Assembly: GCF_003573695.1 (NCBI RefSeq) | Contig: NC_039359.1 | Coordinates: forward strand, 138,781,939 to 138,845,938 | Direction of reading: 5' to 3' | Origin: Papaver somniferum | Taxonomy: Eukaryota > Streptophyta > Magnoliopsida > Ranunculales > Papaveraceae | DNA: 64,000 bases | Shown: piece after piece, positions 9,985-21,867 of the stretch | Position numbering within the stretch: position 1 is the stretch's first letter | How the letters are laid out: every line of letters begins with the position of its first letter | Made by a program: the position numbers and the translations under genes | Notes under the pieces: generated by a model | The model's input: only the letters and a program-made list of their open reading frames with translations | What the model was told of the DNA's origin: nothing | The model's database searches: none

Positions 9985-11100
9985 CTACCAATTGTGTCCG
10001 CTTGTCCCCGAGTTCATAACATTTGCGCAGTATGATATCCGGGCTGCAGCCTCTTCGACCTCCACGAAAGTTTGAAATTTGAAATTCGTCAAGTTTAGCC
10101 GGAAGATTGCATCCATTCCTCGAATACAAATCTCCACCAAGCGCTCCTCCGGGATGTCTTCATGACATTCCAGTGTGAAATCTCGGAAGCGGGTGATATA
10201 CTTCCCGATCTCTTCTCCGACCTGCTGGGTGCACCTTCCCAAATCTATTGTCGTGCTCTTCTTTGTGCGGAATAGAACTTCTTCAGGAAAAGTTGTACAT
10301 GGAGGACCATGAGCTGATACTTCCAGGTTTCAAGTTATCATACCAGGTAAAGGCATTGTCCGTAAGTGACTTGGGGAACTCTCTCATGCAGAGACTCTCA
10401 TCCTGAGCATACGCATTCATCGCTGATATGAAGCGGCTCATGTGTTCCCGCACATTCCCTTTTCCTCCATATGTCTTGAATTCTGGTGATGTGTAATCCT
10501 CGGGATATAGGCAATCAGCGACCTCTGCAGAGTACAGGGTTTCTAGTGAATCGTAAAAGTTGTGCTTCGTTACTCGGTAATTGGCCTCCAGATATTTGGC
10601 GATTGCGTCTTCTGTCATACCCGGAGTTGTTGTTTTTTTTTTTAATACGAGTTGTGTTTTTTTGTGCTGACTGTTTTAGTGGCCACCGCGATCTGTTCCC
10701 TTGCTCGCTTCAGACGTTCGCGCAGCTCCTGTTGCTTTTTAATGGACGCGTCTAACTCCTCTTGTATTTCGGACATCTCATGTTCGCTGGTCTCAACTAC
10801 AACTTGCTCTTTAAGCATTTATCCTTTCTTCTGGAGCGCTCCTGCACCCTGGGATGCTCCTTCCCCCTGTACGATAGGTTTTATGACTACCGCTCGGAAA
10901 TGTATCTCGTTATCACTTTCCCCATGTACGTCTTCTACGGAAACGCCATCCGGGTTAGGTACTGCTCCACCTGCTGGTACTTCCTGACTCGCACCTGGGA
11001 GTATCATGCTGGAAAAGAGGCTAAGAACCTCCCGGGTAAAATGTGGGAAGGAGGAACTAGCCGTAATCACATAAAGTACTCCCAAGGAGAAGGTGGGTTT
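9985..11100 (-). pseudogene. Retrotransposon Gag, broken in at least three places
   Basis: Minus strand from about 11,100: a Gly/Ala/Glu-rich N-terminus (10,819-11,100), a stop, then a helical segment (EIQEELDASIKKQQELRERL) up to a poly(T) tract at 10,629-10,642. The retrotransposon gag domain follows (10,618-10,283: YGGKGNVREHMSRFISAMNAY, ESLCMREFPKSLTDNAFTWY) and continues at 10,242-9,985 (GEEIGKYITRFRDFTLECHED) after a shift near 10,260. Gag forms the particle that packages element RNA. This copy cannot encode it whole. Confidence 0.85.
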
Positions 11101-11410
11101 GTGGAAGTAATGGGGAATTAATGATGCCTTAAGAAGTGTACCTTCTTTCCCTTTTATAATATCCCTCTTATGGATTAGTGCCCATAAGATTATCATATTA
11201 CTAAACTACCATTTCCTTTTCCTTAAGTTAATACCAAACCCTAAAGGGCTTCTCCCTTTAGGCCAAAGCCCAACTGCCCATGTGTACTCTTGGGTAAACT
11301 AGGACTTCCCTATATTAATGGGTTTGGCCTAGTCCCAAAGCCTCTTTATCCTAAAAGGGAACCCTTAATGGGTTAAGGGGTCTCCCATTCTAGGATTGGT
11401 TATTTTCATG
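11100..11410 (-). mobile_element. Probable 5' LTR / leader of the Tat element with TATA motif
   Basis: On the minus strand TATTATAAAAGGG (about 11,150-11,163) is TATA-like, upstream of gag. Inverted CCCTTTAGG / CCTAAAGGG segments occur at 11,230-11,360. No second LTR is in the window, so this is a position-based call. Confidence 0.35.
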
Positions 11411-11414
11411 TATC

Positions 11415-12250
11415 AACACGAACCCGGATCACGAACCGCTGCACCCTGACTGGTGAACTACCTATATGGTTCACGAACCATTTCACCAAAGGTCCCAGTA
11501 AAAGCTTGCAGATGCTTAAAGGGAAATAAAATAGGCTTATATGTTAGAGGCAAATTAGTATTAAAAGTCTCCAGTTAGGTTGAAGCAACTCTTAGGCTGT
11601 ATAGGACATCAACTAAGGGAATCAGTTGTGTAGAGCCTTGCGAGGTTCGAGAGATGTAATAAGAAAATTTGTAACTGAATCGCTTGGAGGGTGGATACGA
11701 TCTCAACTACATTCTAGTCTGAAGTCTGATAGTAGGTTAGTTTCTGTAGCGGCTTAATACAGTTTGGTGTACAAATCTGAACAATGCCTGGGGTCTTTAT
11801 GTTATTGTGGTTTCCTCGTTAACAAAACATCTGGTGTCTTGTGATTTTCTCTTTCCATATTATATTGTTTATCTTTATAATAGGATTTACACAAGTAGTA
11901 CGTATTCAATCTTAGTAAATACGTCAGTATAATTGTGATCGATTACGAAACTTGTTTATTGTAGAATTTGTATCTTGAAAGATAGATAACAAGTTTATCA
12001 CTTGAAAAAATTTAGATTGAATTATTTGGATACGACTAGATTGATCTTGGATATTGTTTTTTGAGATCGTCCAAGTACTCTTCTTAACAATCAGGTTCAC
12101 GGATTCCAAAGTCTATACTTTCTGATTGAGAAGGAATAGAGATAAAAACTTTGTACACATATTGTCAAGGATCATTAAGTTGTTTTACTTGCAATTGTAT
12201 TAGGTTTTGTCCATACATGTTTCCGAACAAAAAAGTTGGTGGTGTACTTG
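11415..12250 (+). repeat. LTR-like dispersed repeat (fragment)
   Basis: It contains GGTTTCCTCGTTAACAAAA near 11,810, the complement of a stretch at 15,118-15,135 in another LTR-like repeat. Bases 11,860-12,140 closely match 52,845-53,140 (GGATACGACTAGATTGATCT and flanks), also in plus orientation. It seems to be part of a dispersed LTR family. No terminal structure was found and no gene is seen. Confidence 0.5.
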
Positions 12251-12424
12251 GTACCCTCTCATTTTCAATAAGAAAATGCAACACATTCAAAAATCTATTG
12301 TTTATCCAAAATATTGGATTCAGAGTTCTATGGGTTTACCCGAAGGAATTTGTGTTTTATAGATATATGGTTTCCATATTGAAATTATTCAAGAGGAAAG
12401 AAAATTAGTTTCTTTTCTTTTGCA

Positions 12425-13185
12425 GGATGATGCATCTATTGGTAAATGGATACTATCTTGTACATATGGTGTTATTTATGATCATGATAATACTAGTTAA
12501 TGGTCAGCTGTTCAGAATCTTTCCCATGAGTACGATTTGTCGTGGCTTCTTTTAGGTGATCTAATAACACTACTTTAGATGCTTATGAAAAACAAAGGGG
12601 ATCTAACTCTCTTAACAAGAAAAATGTATATGCTGCTCAGGTAATTAGAAATTTATATACGACTCACAAATGTTGTCAAAAGTTGAGATCCTTACAGTAC
12701 TTGGTCGAATCATAGAAAAGGGGAACAAGTAATTCGTGATAGGCTAGATAGAGCTTTAGGGAATAATGATTGACATAATTTTTTATTTTTGAATGCTCAA
12801 TTATCTTATTTACGACTTGTTGGATCTGATCATTCTCCAATTTTGCTTTCGAATGACTCTATTTCTTATAATTCTAGCAAGCCTTTTAGACTATTTGAAT
12901 ACTGGTTAGCTCATGCAGATTGTAAAACTGTTATTTCTAATGCATGGACGTGATAATGGTTCTCTCCAAAATTTAGGTGGAGTAGCATGTAAACTTGAAA
13001 ATATTTAACATGCTTTATTAAATTGGAATAAGAGTACGTTTGGCAGTTACCAGGGAAAAATTAAGTTTCTAAAGAATAAGATGCATTCTCTAGTTAAGCA
13101 TAATCCTCAAGTTGAGTTGTCTTCCAATTCTTCCCCTTTTTGTTAATAAAATTGGCAAAGGTACGAAAACTAGTGGGATCCTAAT
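12425..13185 (+). pseudogene. LINE endonuclease and start of RT ORF
   Basis: WILSCTYGVIYDHDN, then LSWLLLGDL, then RLDRALG and DHSPILL match the order of the apurinic-type endonuclease of plant L1 ORF2. Several stops and shifts. The block ends where non-LINE sequence begins near 13,185. Confidence 0.65.
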
Positions 13186-14859
13186 TAAATTTTCATAGAT
13201 ACATTTCATGACCAAAAGCAAGCACATATCAACTTTTTAGATGCAATGATATAGCCGAAGCTAAATGCTTTCATCAAGGAGTTTATAAAGATACAAGATA
13301 ACTCCTATAATATTCCACAGAAGCACTCCCCACAAACATTTGACAATTAAGCACAAGTTCAATTAAGAACTCTCCCCCATAAAATGTCATTCCCGAAAGA
13401 ACAACAAGAACGACCTTAATTTCACAAAAAAAGAAGGATTTCTTTGGACATAACAAATCACATTCGAATATGAATTTGGATCCAAAAATACTCAATTAAA
13501 TTAACCACAAGAAAACTCATGACTAATTTAATCGGAAATGCTCAACATAAGAGAACTTACAGAGCAACACATTATATACATAAAAAAATATGGATTAGGG
13601 AAGATCAATACTGCGGAATAGATAACGATTCATTCTATTTTCCATCACTATTTGATAAGCACGTAAGTGCTACATTTTATACCCATATTTATATGAGATA
13701 GGACTCAATATTTTGGCTAATGACACCATTTTAGTGCTTTTACAGAAAGTAAAACAAATTCTAATTATACGGAGCATCAACAACCTAAAGCACGAACTAA
13801 ATAGCGTTTGCGACGAAAATGACAAAATATATAGCTGGCCTGGTATTTGCATACATCAACAACATTCACAGTCCGAGAGTAATACAAGGAAACAAAGGTT
13901 CTCTTTGTTAGATGCCAAACACATGAAAGTCCACTAAGTGCTAAGCAGTGTGGCGTGGCAAACTGTGAGCCACATTTCTCATTACTTATCAAGAGAAGAA
14001 ATCCTGTTTTGTTAGTCAAGCAGTTGATGCTTTCTTTAGTCGCATGTGTTGTTTCCGAGAAGGAACTGGTGGAGATGGAAACTTCATGGTACGATAATGA
14101 AGATGGGATAAAATATGAACTATCATGTGGTGTTTAGACGGCGTTGTAAATTGAATGGGGTTTTGCTGTCGACCTCGAATGGCAAGATGGACTTGGGTGC
14201 TGATGTTGTTGGCTCAATGGAGATGCAACAGCTTATGGAGTTTGGGAGTTCATTCATGGACTGAAACAAGGTTCATATAGAAAGTGAAATCAGTGTTGGA
14301 GTGATGTACTTCTTAGTGCGTTGAATCAAAAATGGAGTTGCATAGCTGTTGATCGAGAGAAAGTTGTTCTCAGCGAGAAAGGGAATAAAGAGGAGCCGCT
14401 GCCATTGATTTAGTAAGTGAGCTGGTGATTGTCCAACCAATGAATATATTGAATTTCTTAGCTGCCGCAATCGATGGCAGAATGTGTTGTGTGTGCCAAA
14501 GGCGAAGTGTGAACTGATTAGTTGTATTGTCTCGACTCTGTCCATAGACAATCACTTTCGGAGAAAAGACTTATAGGTGGAAAATTTCTAGATTGAGGTA
14601 TATTTGGGTACCCTCGTCTTTTCAGAGTTCTTACAAGATGGGAAAATGTAGTAATATGTTGAAAATGATTATTTATGAGAGCCTCTGATTGGTCACGATC
14701 CTTACACATACGCCCAAAGAACATTTAAGTGAATCAATACGATTTCTCCTCCTACGAAATTTGCTCTAGCCTGAAAATATTTGGTATTTCAATCCCCATA
14801 AGCAAAGTACGTAGTTATCTATAGATATTTTTATAAGATGTTGGTTACACACATCATAC

Positions 14860-14965
14860 CAATGAGATATCTCAAGATCGTCTATGGATATGAGATCGAG
14901 ACAATACGACAACAAGATAACTTGTGTGATTGACTATGGATACAAGATCGAGACAATATAACAAC
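14860..14965. repeat. Short direct repeat, two units
   Basis: TATGGATATGAGATCGAGACAATACGACAACAA recurs 55-60 bases on as TATGGATACAAGATCGAGACAATATAACAACAA (each split here as one similar block). Minor local duplication. Confidence 0.5.
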
Positions 14966-15553
14966 AAAGTATGTTTACTTGATAAAAGGTTCGGACTTAA
15001 CCAAACACAATAGGATTGCTATCAAGTAAATAGGAATTAACCTTTGTATATTTTACTTCTAATTATGATAAAACAATTATAATTGCGGAAATAGAAAAGT
15101 AAAAGACATACCAAGATTTTGTTAACGAGGAAACCGCAGATGCAGAAAAACCCCGGGACCTTGTCCAGAATTGAATACTCTCAGGATTAAGCCACTATAC
15201 AAAATCTAAACCAACTTCGAATAGTTGATACCAAGTAACTAAACCTATAGTTCACCTAGTTCCGCCTATATCCCTGCGCCTCCAACTTGCAGTAAGTCAC
15301 GTACTTGGAACAATTCCTTTAGTTCGTATTCCAAACAGTAAAGGAACAAAAAATTTGTTTGGTAACAACTCTTTTCAATCAAGTGATATGAGTTCGACAA
15401 AAGGCTCTTCCATTTATCCCAATAAGCTCCTTTGTCAGGTCCTTAGATCTACCTTTTCAACAACTACCAAAGTAATTGTTAAGACTAAGCAATCAATATT
15501 TTGAATCACAAAGAATTGTATTGATGCCGATCTACTCAACTAATCTATCCAAT

Positions 15554-16047
15554 ATATCACAAAGATAAACCGATTATAGTTGGATCCTTTTTACCCGAAA
15601 CAAGTATTGTGCACACCAAAGATTATGAACCCAAATCAGAAATCTTCGTCGTCTTCAAATCTTCTTAGATCTTCAATAAACACCTGCACACAATAAACTT
15701 GAATCTCTTGTGATCAATAACACACAGAACGGAGTCTGTTAACAATGGATTATCACAAGACGTCTTTAGAAATACAAACATTCTAAAGATCCCCGTCGAA
15801 ATATCACAAAGATAAACCGATTATAGTTGGATCCTTTTTACCCGAAACAAGTATTGTGCACACCAAAGATTATGAACCCAAATCAGAAATCTTCGTCGTC
15901 TTCAAATCTTCTTAGATCTTCAATAAACACCTGCACACAATAAACTTGAATCTCTTGTGATCAATAACACACAGAACGGAGTCTGTTAACAATGGATTAT
16001 CACAAGACGTCTTCAGAAATACAAACATTCTAAAGATCCCCGTCGAA
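15554..16047. repeat. 247-bp perfect-length tandem duplication
   Basis: 15,554-15,800 is followed directly by an almost identical copy at 15,801-16,047. One seen difference is GACGTCTTTAG against GACGTCTTCAG. The near-identity suggests a recent duplication, or an assembly effect. Confidence 0.9.
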
Positions 16048-16904
16048 ATTTCGATCTAGTTTGAGTGAATCTTATATCAGAAGAGAAGATTCTCAAGCAT
16101 CAACAAACTAGGTTCAATCAAAGTTAGACAACCGTTAGTCAATCAAATCAATCGAAAACTAATAATAAACCGCAATTATATAGTTTCCCACCAACGATAC
16201 TAATAGAGCTTCTCAATCCAAAAGAAGTCTTTAAACCGAGTGGTCGTAAGAGATTTCGCCTGATTAGGTTACTTTCTTCTTCGAATAGGCGGCTCCACCA
16301 GTAACAACACAACTAGGTAGTTTTGCTGGCTCTGAGGATTAGTTTGCTCGAAATGAAAACTTCAATATTTATAGACCAAGGAAGTTTGGACACCAAGAAA
16401 TTTCCAAAACCGAAAATATTCTCAAGATATGCAATATATTTCCAAATTCGGTTTTCATAATTCCTGGAAATGCTTTGTCCAAATATTGACCGAAAATCTC
16501 TTAGAAAAATCTCCAACTAGTAAATGCACATTACTAATTTTTATTTTCTAAAGATATGCAAAACTAAAAACCTTAATTAAAAGATTCTCAATTTATTTCG
16601 ATCCGGGATTTTCCTTTAGCTATTAAGGAATATATTTGAACAATAAAAGATAAGCGTTACTGCACATGTTCAAAGTATGTCGACATCTTTACTTTGTAAG
16701 TCCTTTTTCATACTTACAATCTTGGAGCCGATTTGCCACACTTCCAAACAAGTTTAGAATTGGTTCAACTGACTTTCAAGAACTATGTGATTGATTATCC
16801 TATCAAATCACCAAACATGGGTTTCACGGTTCTACCAAAATAAGTTTCGGTTCTACCTCCATATGGGTACTAGAATTAGTCACGCTAGTTACCAAAACTT
16901 GGTT

Positions 16905-17125
16905 GACTAGGTTCTAGGATCGGTTCCCACATATATATGGCATCTAACTTGTATTTGGTACACATGTCTATAGGATCGGTTCCCAATAACTAAAAACGTG
17001 TTGCACATGTTCGTAGGATCGGTTCCCAATAACTAGAATCTTGCTGCACCTCTTACAAGGATCGATTCCCCTTTTTTGATCGGTTGCACCTCTTACTAGG
17101 ATCGGTCCCCAATGACTAGAGTTGG
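16905..17125. repeat. Degenerate AGGATCGGTTCCC minisatellite
   Basis: AGGATCGGTTCCC or close variants occur at about 16,917, 16,973, 17,015, 17,058 and 17,097 with spacing of 40-56 bases. Intervening text (CAATAACTAGAA, TTGCACCTCTTAC) is partly shared. Confidence 0.6.
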
Positions 17126-17869
17126 ACATACCAATTACAACAAATCGATCATACCATCTTAGGTGATTACTTAAGATCAGTTTCACTAATAAAAGTCATA
17201 CCAATACAAAAGTCAGGCCTTGTGAATAGTTTTACCAAGAACATAAGCAAGTCATGAGCGGTTATACTAAACACACATATTGGTAATTCAAAAGTTTTGC
17301 AATGAATAACAATACCAATAATCCGATTTCCCTTTCGATTCATAAAACAAGTTTATGAATTGTACTTCCTTTAAAATAATGTAAAACATTGTTTCCTAGG
17401 ACGAAATCTTCACCTCATACCCATACATAATCACAATAGAATTCAAACGATTATGTTGATGTCTTATATACGAAGTCAAAAGATAAGTGTTATACTTCGT
17501 ATTGTATTCCTTAATACTACGTCTAACTAGAGTATAATCATTCATAGATTCGTAGTTCTGTTTTCAATATGCACGACTTGAAAGATATGTTAGGGAATGA
17601 AACAGTTCAAGTCAAATATTACTAACCTCAAGTGGAAGGATGATGTCGTCGTTGTAGCTCATTACTTCTTCACATTCTTCAAGTCTTCACGTAATACTTG
17701 TAATGTCTCATATCCTAATACTTTCAAGCTAACCTATACAAAGTTGACTCTAGCATATAATCAGGCGACTCTTTAAATGAGTTTTGATTCACTAAAATAT
17801 GACAACCAAACTTGACATACCAACACTTGGTGGGTTCAACCGAGCTATGCTCTAACAAACTCTAATTTA

Positions 17870-18527
17870 CTTGATCTAATTACTGCTTGCATTATTACTT
17901 TTCATAATGAACAACTCTTAAAATACCGGATTTAGATGAGACAAAGGCTACTTTTGCTCAGCTTTCATCTTGTAAATACCCGGGACCCGATGGGTTCCAA
18001 ACATGGTTTAAATTTAGTAGGGACATTGTTGAATCAGATGTAGTTTCCTTGGTATAACATTTTTTTAGAACACATCATTTTGATCCTCAATTGAATTTTA
18101 CTTATCAGACCCTGGTTCCTAAGATGGAATGTCCCTCCACTTCTTCTGATTTTCACCCCATCAGTTTATGTAACTTTGTTTATAAGATAGTATCTAGGAT
18201 CATGGTACCGTTAACCGTATTTAACCAATCATAGCTAAGATAGTTTCTCCTTTCCAGGAGGCTTTTGTTCCATGTAGAGCATTCAAGATAACATAATAAT
18301 TTCTCATGAGTCACTTGATACTATGAAAAAGAAGAAATATAGGGTAGGGATGTGGCTTTTAAAATAGATATGTCTAAGGCGTTCGACCGTATGGAATGGT
18401 ATTTTCTTAGAGATGTTTTCTCTCGTTTAGGTTTTGATGAGGAATGGTGCTCTATAATATATCATTGTATTAGTTCACCATCTATTTCGCTTGTTTTGAT
18501 TGGAAGTCCATGTAAACCAATTGGTAA
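17870..18527 (+). pseudogene. LINE reverse transcriptase, first half
   Basis: LDETKATFAQLSSCKYPGPDGF is the conserved RT entry motif. It is followed by LVPKMECPSTSSDFHPISLCN, VAFKIDMSKAFDRMEWYF (first catalytic Asp in the DMSKAFDR box) and LIGSPCKPI. Stops lie near 18,057 and 18,230. The block ends in foreign sequence. Confidence 0.8.
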
Positions 18528-18800
18528 GGAAATAGTGTATAGTTATAAATCTTACCAGAGGATCCATAACGATGACAATGTGTTTTACTTCGATACCATA
18601 TCTGATTGAAAACAAAGAAACAAGAATCATATCACGTAATACAAAAATTATATAACTCGAACAAGAAGAACAAATTTAGTCGTGGTATAATTTTGGTGAA
18701 CAATTTTAGGGAAATTTACCTGAGAGAGAGTTTTCTTCGTTAAACCCTAGATCCTCAAAGGAGAGAAGAGGAGAAAGAGCATGTGTATGTTTAGGGCTTT
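18528..18800. mobile_element. Short insertion of unknown type in the LINE
   Basis: LINE reading breaks after GSPCKPI and resumes at KPTRGLRQVDSLSP near 18,808. These segments are normally separated by only about a dozen residues. The 270 bases between show no LINE similarity. It includes GAGAGAGAG and AAACCCTAG leader-like motifs. No TIR or TSD could be defined. Confidence 0.4.
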
Positions 18801-18807
18801 CAAGCCT

Positions 18808-18979
18808 ACTAGAGGTCTTCGACAAGTGGATAGTTTATCACCTTTACATTTTTACCATATGCATGAATGCCTTATCTCATCTGCTTAGTCATGCTAAAAG
18901 GCATAAGCATATTCATGGAGTTAAGCCAGCTCGAAATGGGCCTTCAATTTCGCATTTATTTTTTGCTGTCAATGTTTTA
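18808..18979 (+). pseudogene. LINE reverse transcriptase, middle part
   Basis: TRGLRQVDSLSP and HAKRHKHIHGVKPARNGPSISHLFFAVNVLF. The box that should carry the catalytic Asp pair (FADD) reads FAVN. The coding text is cut by the solo LTR at 18,980. Confidence 0.75.
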
Positions 18980-20624
18980 TGATACGATTTTTAATTGTTG
19001 TTGTTGTAGTAATAAAGATTCGAACTCTAAGACTTGTGTGATGATTAAATTTAAAGATTTAAAGGGAGAGTTATTGGGTCTAGGATTCCATCGAATTCGC
19101 AACTTAAGGTTCAATTATCAATTACTTTAACAATTATAGCTCAATATAAAGTTTCATTAACTCCAATTCATTGCCTAAAGTAGATTTCGAAAGTAATGGT
19201 TGTATACCTAAAGTATGGGATATCAAAACCTTTAAGCCAGCATAACGCATCAATTGAAATGACAACTATTCAATTAAATAACTGTGCAATTAGTCATAAA
19301 AATAATTGAATAAAATCACCCTCGTATGATATTCGACTTCCTCTGTCGACCCAGTGCAGGGGTTTAGTTTCTCATTGTGGAAACAGACTCAATAATATAA
19401 TTCATAGCTCAAATGGTGTTTTTATTGGAGAAAACTGATAAAACAGAGGTTTGCAACACTTTATAGGTGTTACAGAGTCCACCGTTACAATGAAATTCAA
19501 ATACTGTTGCTGAAGCTGCTGTTACAGAAAAAAATTATATTGAAATTGTCGAGAAGAACTGTCGCGAAGCTAAGAACATGCGACAGTTTTAAACGACATG
19601 CCAGAAGTGTAGTCTGTTGTTCTTCGTCTTCTTCTTCTCCTCAGCAGCAGAGAATATGCTCTACAACTCTCTATTTTTCTCCCCAAACTCTCGATATCCT
19701 TTCCTCTGGACCTCAACACTTTATTTATACTCAACAGGGCTGAGAGATCACGCGTAATAACTCTATCTGAACTTCTTTCCTTTCTGCTGCTGCACGAGAA
19801 TAATTTCTTTTTATTTGATCTTCACGCGTCTTCTATAACTCATCACACTCCAAACAAGATTATGCACGTATGTCTATCCAGTATAAGTCGCCTCAACACA
19901 CAAAATCCTCCAAACATGCCTCAACTGACTCATGGATGACTCGAGATATCCTCGTGTCCTGTTTTTCTCCCAACCGTGAAAATGTTCTTCTTTACTTGAA
20001 TCCAACAGACTTACCGTTCTTGTTTCAGATTAACAGGATATCTCCAATTAAAATCCTCGAGAAAATCTCACGGAATCAGCCACAAATCTTCCACAGAAAA
20101 TCACGGAAATTTAAACCATTATATCTCGTACTTTTCTGTTTGTATTTATCCGACTATCCAGCCAATTTTAACCGTTTCTAACACTCTTACCAACCCTGTT
20201 TTTCCGAATAAATGAACACAATGAATTCCAGTGATTGAGTTTGACTAAAAGTCTCCCATATTCTTCCAAGAAAAGTACGCAGTTTACTGCAACCAATTTC
20301 CCGCCAATTTTGGAATTTAAACGATGAAGATTGGTGGCCCCCTAACCAGAGTAGCGGTGCGAATAGCAGTTGGCACCCTGGGGTGCAAATAGTAAAGAAG
20401 GTGTCCCTTATAAATTGAGGTGTCCCTTAGTAATTGAGGTGTCCCTTATCCATAACTGAGAGTCCGAATAACACGTGTCCTCCGGGTGCAAATAACATTT
20501 TTCGAGCCAATTCTCCACAAGAGCTTATTCTTCCAAAAACAACTAAAACAAGTTTATTAGTGATAAAATGAGTCCCAGCTAATGTATTTATGGGTGAAAA
20601 TGTGTCGCACTTTCGTGCTTATCA
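18980..20624 (-). mobile_element. Solo LTR, same family as the element at 29,800-36,846
   Basis: It begins TGATACGATT and ends GTGCTTATCA, with 5-bp target duplications TTTTA at 18,975-18,979 and 20,625-20,629. Within it AGCTCAAATGGTGTTT, TAATTGAGGTG, GAGTCCGAATAACACGTGTCC and TTCGAGCC match the LTR at 35,334-36,846 in the same order. A minus-strand TATA (GAGTATAAATAAAG) lies near 19,730, as in the other LTR. The internal region is missing, as expected from LTR-LTR recombination. It interrupts the LINE. Length about 1,645 bases. Confidence 0.85.
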
Positions 20625-21862
20625 TTTTACTGTTTCTTAAGGCTAATAATGATGAACTCAAATATGCTCAAGATATATTTTTGAGATTTGGTTGTGCATC
20701 TGGCCATATTTATAAATCCTCTAAAAAGTGGCATTACATTTAACAGAAACATGCCTAGGCATCGTCAAAAAGATATAGTTGATTTGATTCAAATGAAATC
20801 TATGAAGCTCTGTGATCGATATTTAGGTGTCCCTTTGTTTCTTCATAGATCTAAAGTTGTTTCCAACCTCTCATAATTCAAATGCAACATAATTAGATGG
20901 AGGGAAGGAAAAGCTTATCCCTCGGGAGGGAAGAGTCATTCAGATTCAGGCTGTGTTAAATTATGTAGCTTTGTATCAAATGTCGTGTTTCCCTTTACCG
21001 GCAGCTATGATTAGGAAACTAGATACTCTTCAACGTCGTTACTGGTGGGGACATTAGTCAAAACAAAGAGGTTGCAACCCTAGAGCTTGGCGTAAACTTT
21101 GTCTACCTAAAAGATTTGGTGGTTTAGGTTTCAAAATTTTGGAAAAGTTCAATCTGGCTCTCTTAGACAAAATGGCTTGGAGATTAGTAACTGAACCTGA
21201 TATTTTGTGTCTAGAGTTCTTAAATCTAAGTATTTTCCTAAGCATAAGCCTTTGCATACTAATTTTAGGAGAAAAGGTACTCATGGATATGAAATGATGT
21301 TTGTGGGCTTAATATTATTAAACAATATCATGTTTGCGAGGTTGTTTCAAGAGAAGACATTAACATTTGGCAAGATAGATGTAACTGAACCTGGATCTCA
21401 TTATCTTCAAAGGCCTTCTGATTGCTAATTACAGGATTACACCCAAGTTTCCTAGACGATTGATCATTACAATACTGAATGGGATGATTCGGCTTTAGCT
21501 GAGATTTTTAGTCAAGAACAGGTTGATATCATCCATAAGATAAGAATTCCTACTTTGGTGTTGATGCTATTAAATTGTCTCTCACCAATTATGGGCATTT
21601 CACAACTAAGTTCACTTACTCTTCTTCGATCAAGGAGCAATGTTCTTCTTCACACCAAAAGAAAAAACAATGGCTTAGGATCTGGCATATGGATGTTCTC
21701 CCTAAATTTAAAATTTTCATATGGAAGTGTCTTCAAAAACTATTGCGTTTGAAAACTTATTTAGTTACATATGGTATTGTTCCTGATATGGTTTGTCCAC
21801 TGTGTGGTCTGGCTGACAAAACCTCTGATCACCTTTTTTTATCATTGTGATTTTGCTAGAGC
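20625..21862 (+). pseudogene. LINE RT, C-terminal part up to the zinc-finger region
   Basis: KANNDELKYAQDIFLRFG, KSGITFNRNMPRH and YLGVPLFLHRSK follow the broken catalytic box. Later come [12 protein letters not shown] (about 21,100), FKIFIWKCLQKLLRLKTYL and MVCPLCGLADKTSDHLFL (zf-RVT type CxxC...H). Frameshifts near 20,875, 21,200 and 21,420. Confidence 0.75.
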
Positions 21863-21867
21863 AATAT

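Larger units (their letters stand above)
1..11410 (-). mobile_element. Tat-lineage Ty3/gypsy LTR retrotransposon, decayed, 3' LTR outside window
   Basis: Minus-strand order is gag (about 11,000-9,985), CCHC-like finger (about 9,750-9,640), protease (9,600-8,712), RT (8,509-7,669), RNase H (7,672-7,022), a second archaeal-type RNase H (7,021-6,560) and integrase (to 5,099). The second RNase H and extra plus-strand antisense genes at the 3' end are known hallmarks of the Tat group (Grande, Retand and Ogre relatives). Several stops and frameshifts break gag and pol, so the copy is dead. An LTR-like stretch with a minus-strand TATA motif lies at 11,120-11,410. The 3' LTR should lie left of position 1. 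I could not fix the LTR ends or the primer binding site. Confidence 0.85.
13190..17857 (-). mobile_element. Long LTR-type repeat inserted in the LINE
   Basis: The right edge reads, on the minus strand, TGTTAGAGCATAGCTCGG, a typical TG start of an LTR. LINE sequence resumes directly after it at about 17,863. Inside are a 247-bp tandem duplication, a degenerate AGGATCGGTTCCC minisatellite and a GTTAACGAGGAAACCGCA motif shared (inverted) with 11,810. No RT or integrase is visible. I could not fix the left end or a target duplication. 13,190-14,750 may be a separate insertion. Short open frames here look accidental. Confidence 0.45.

Noticed and set aside
13283..14724. Several short frames on both strands
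   Set aside because: They lie inside repeat sequence, overlap one another and show no domain.
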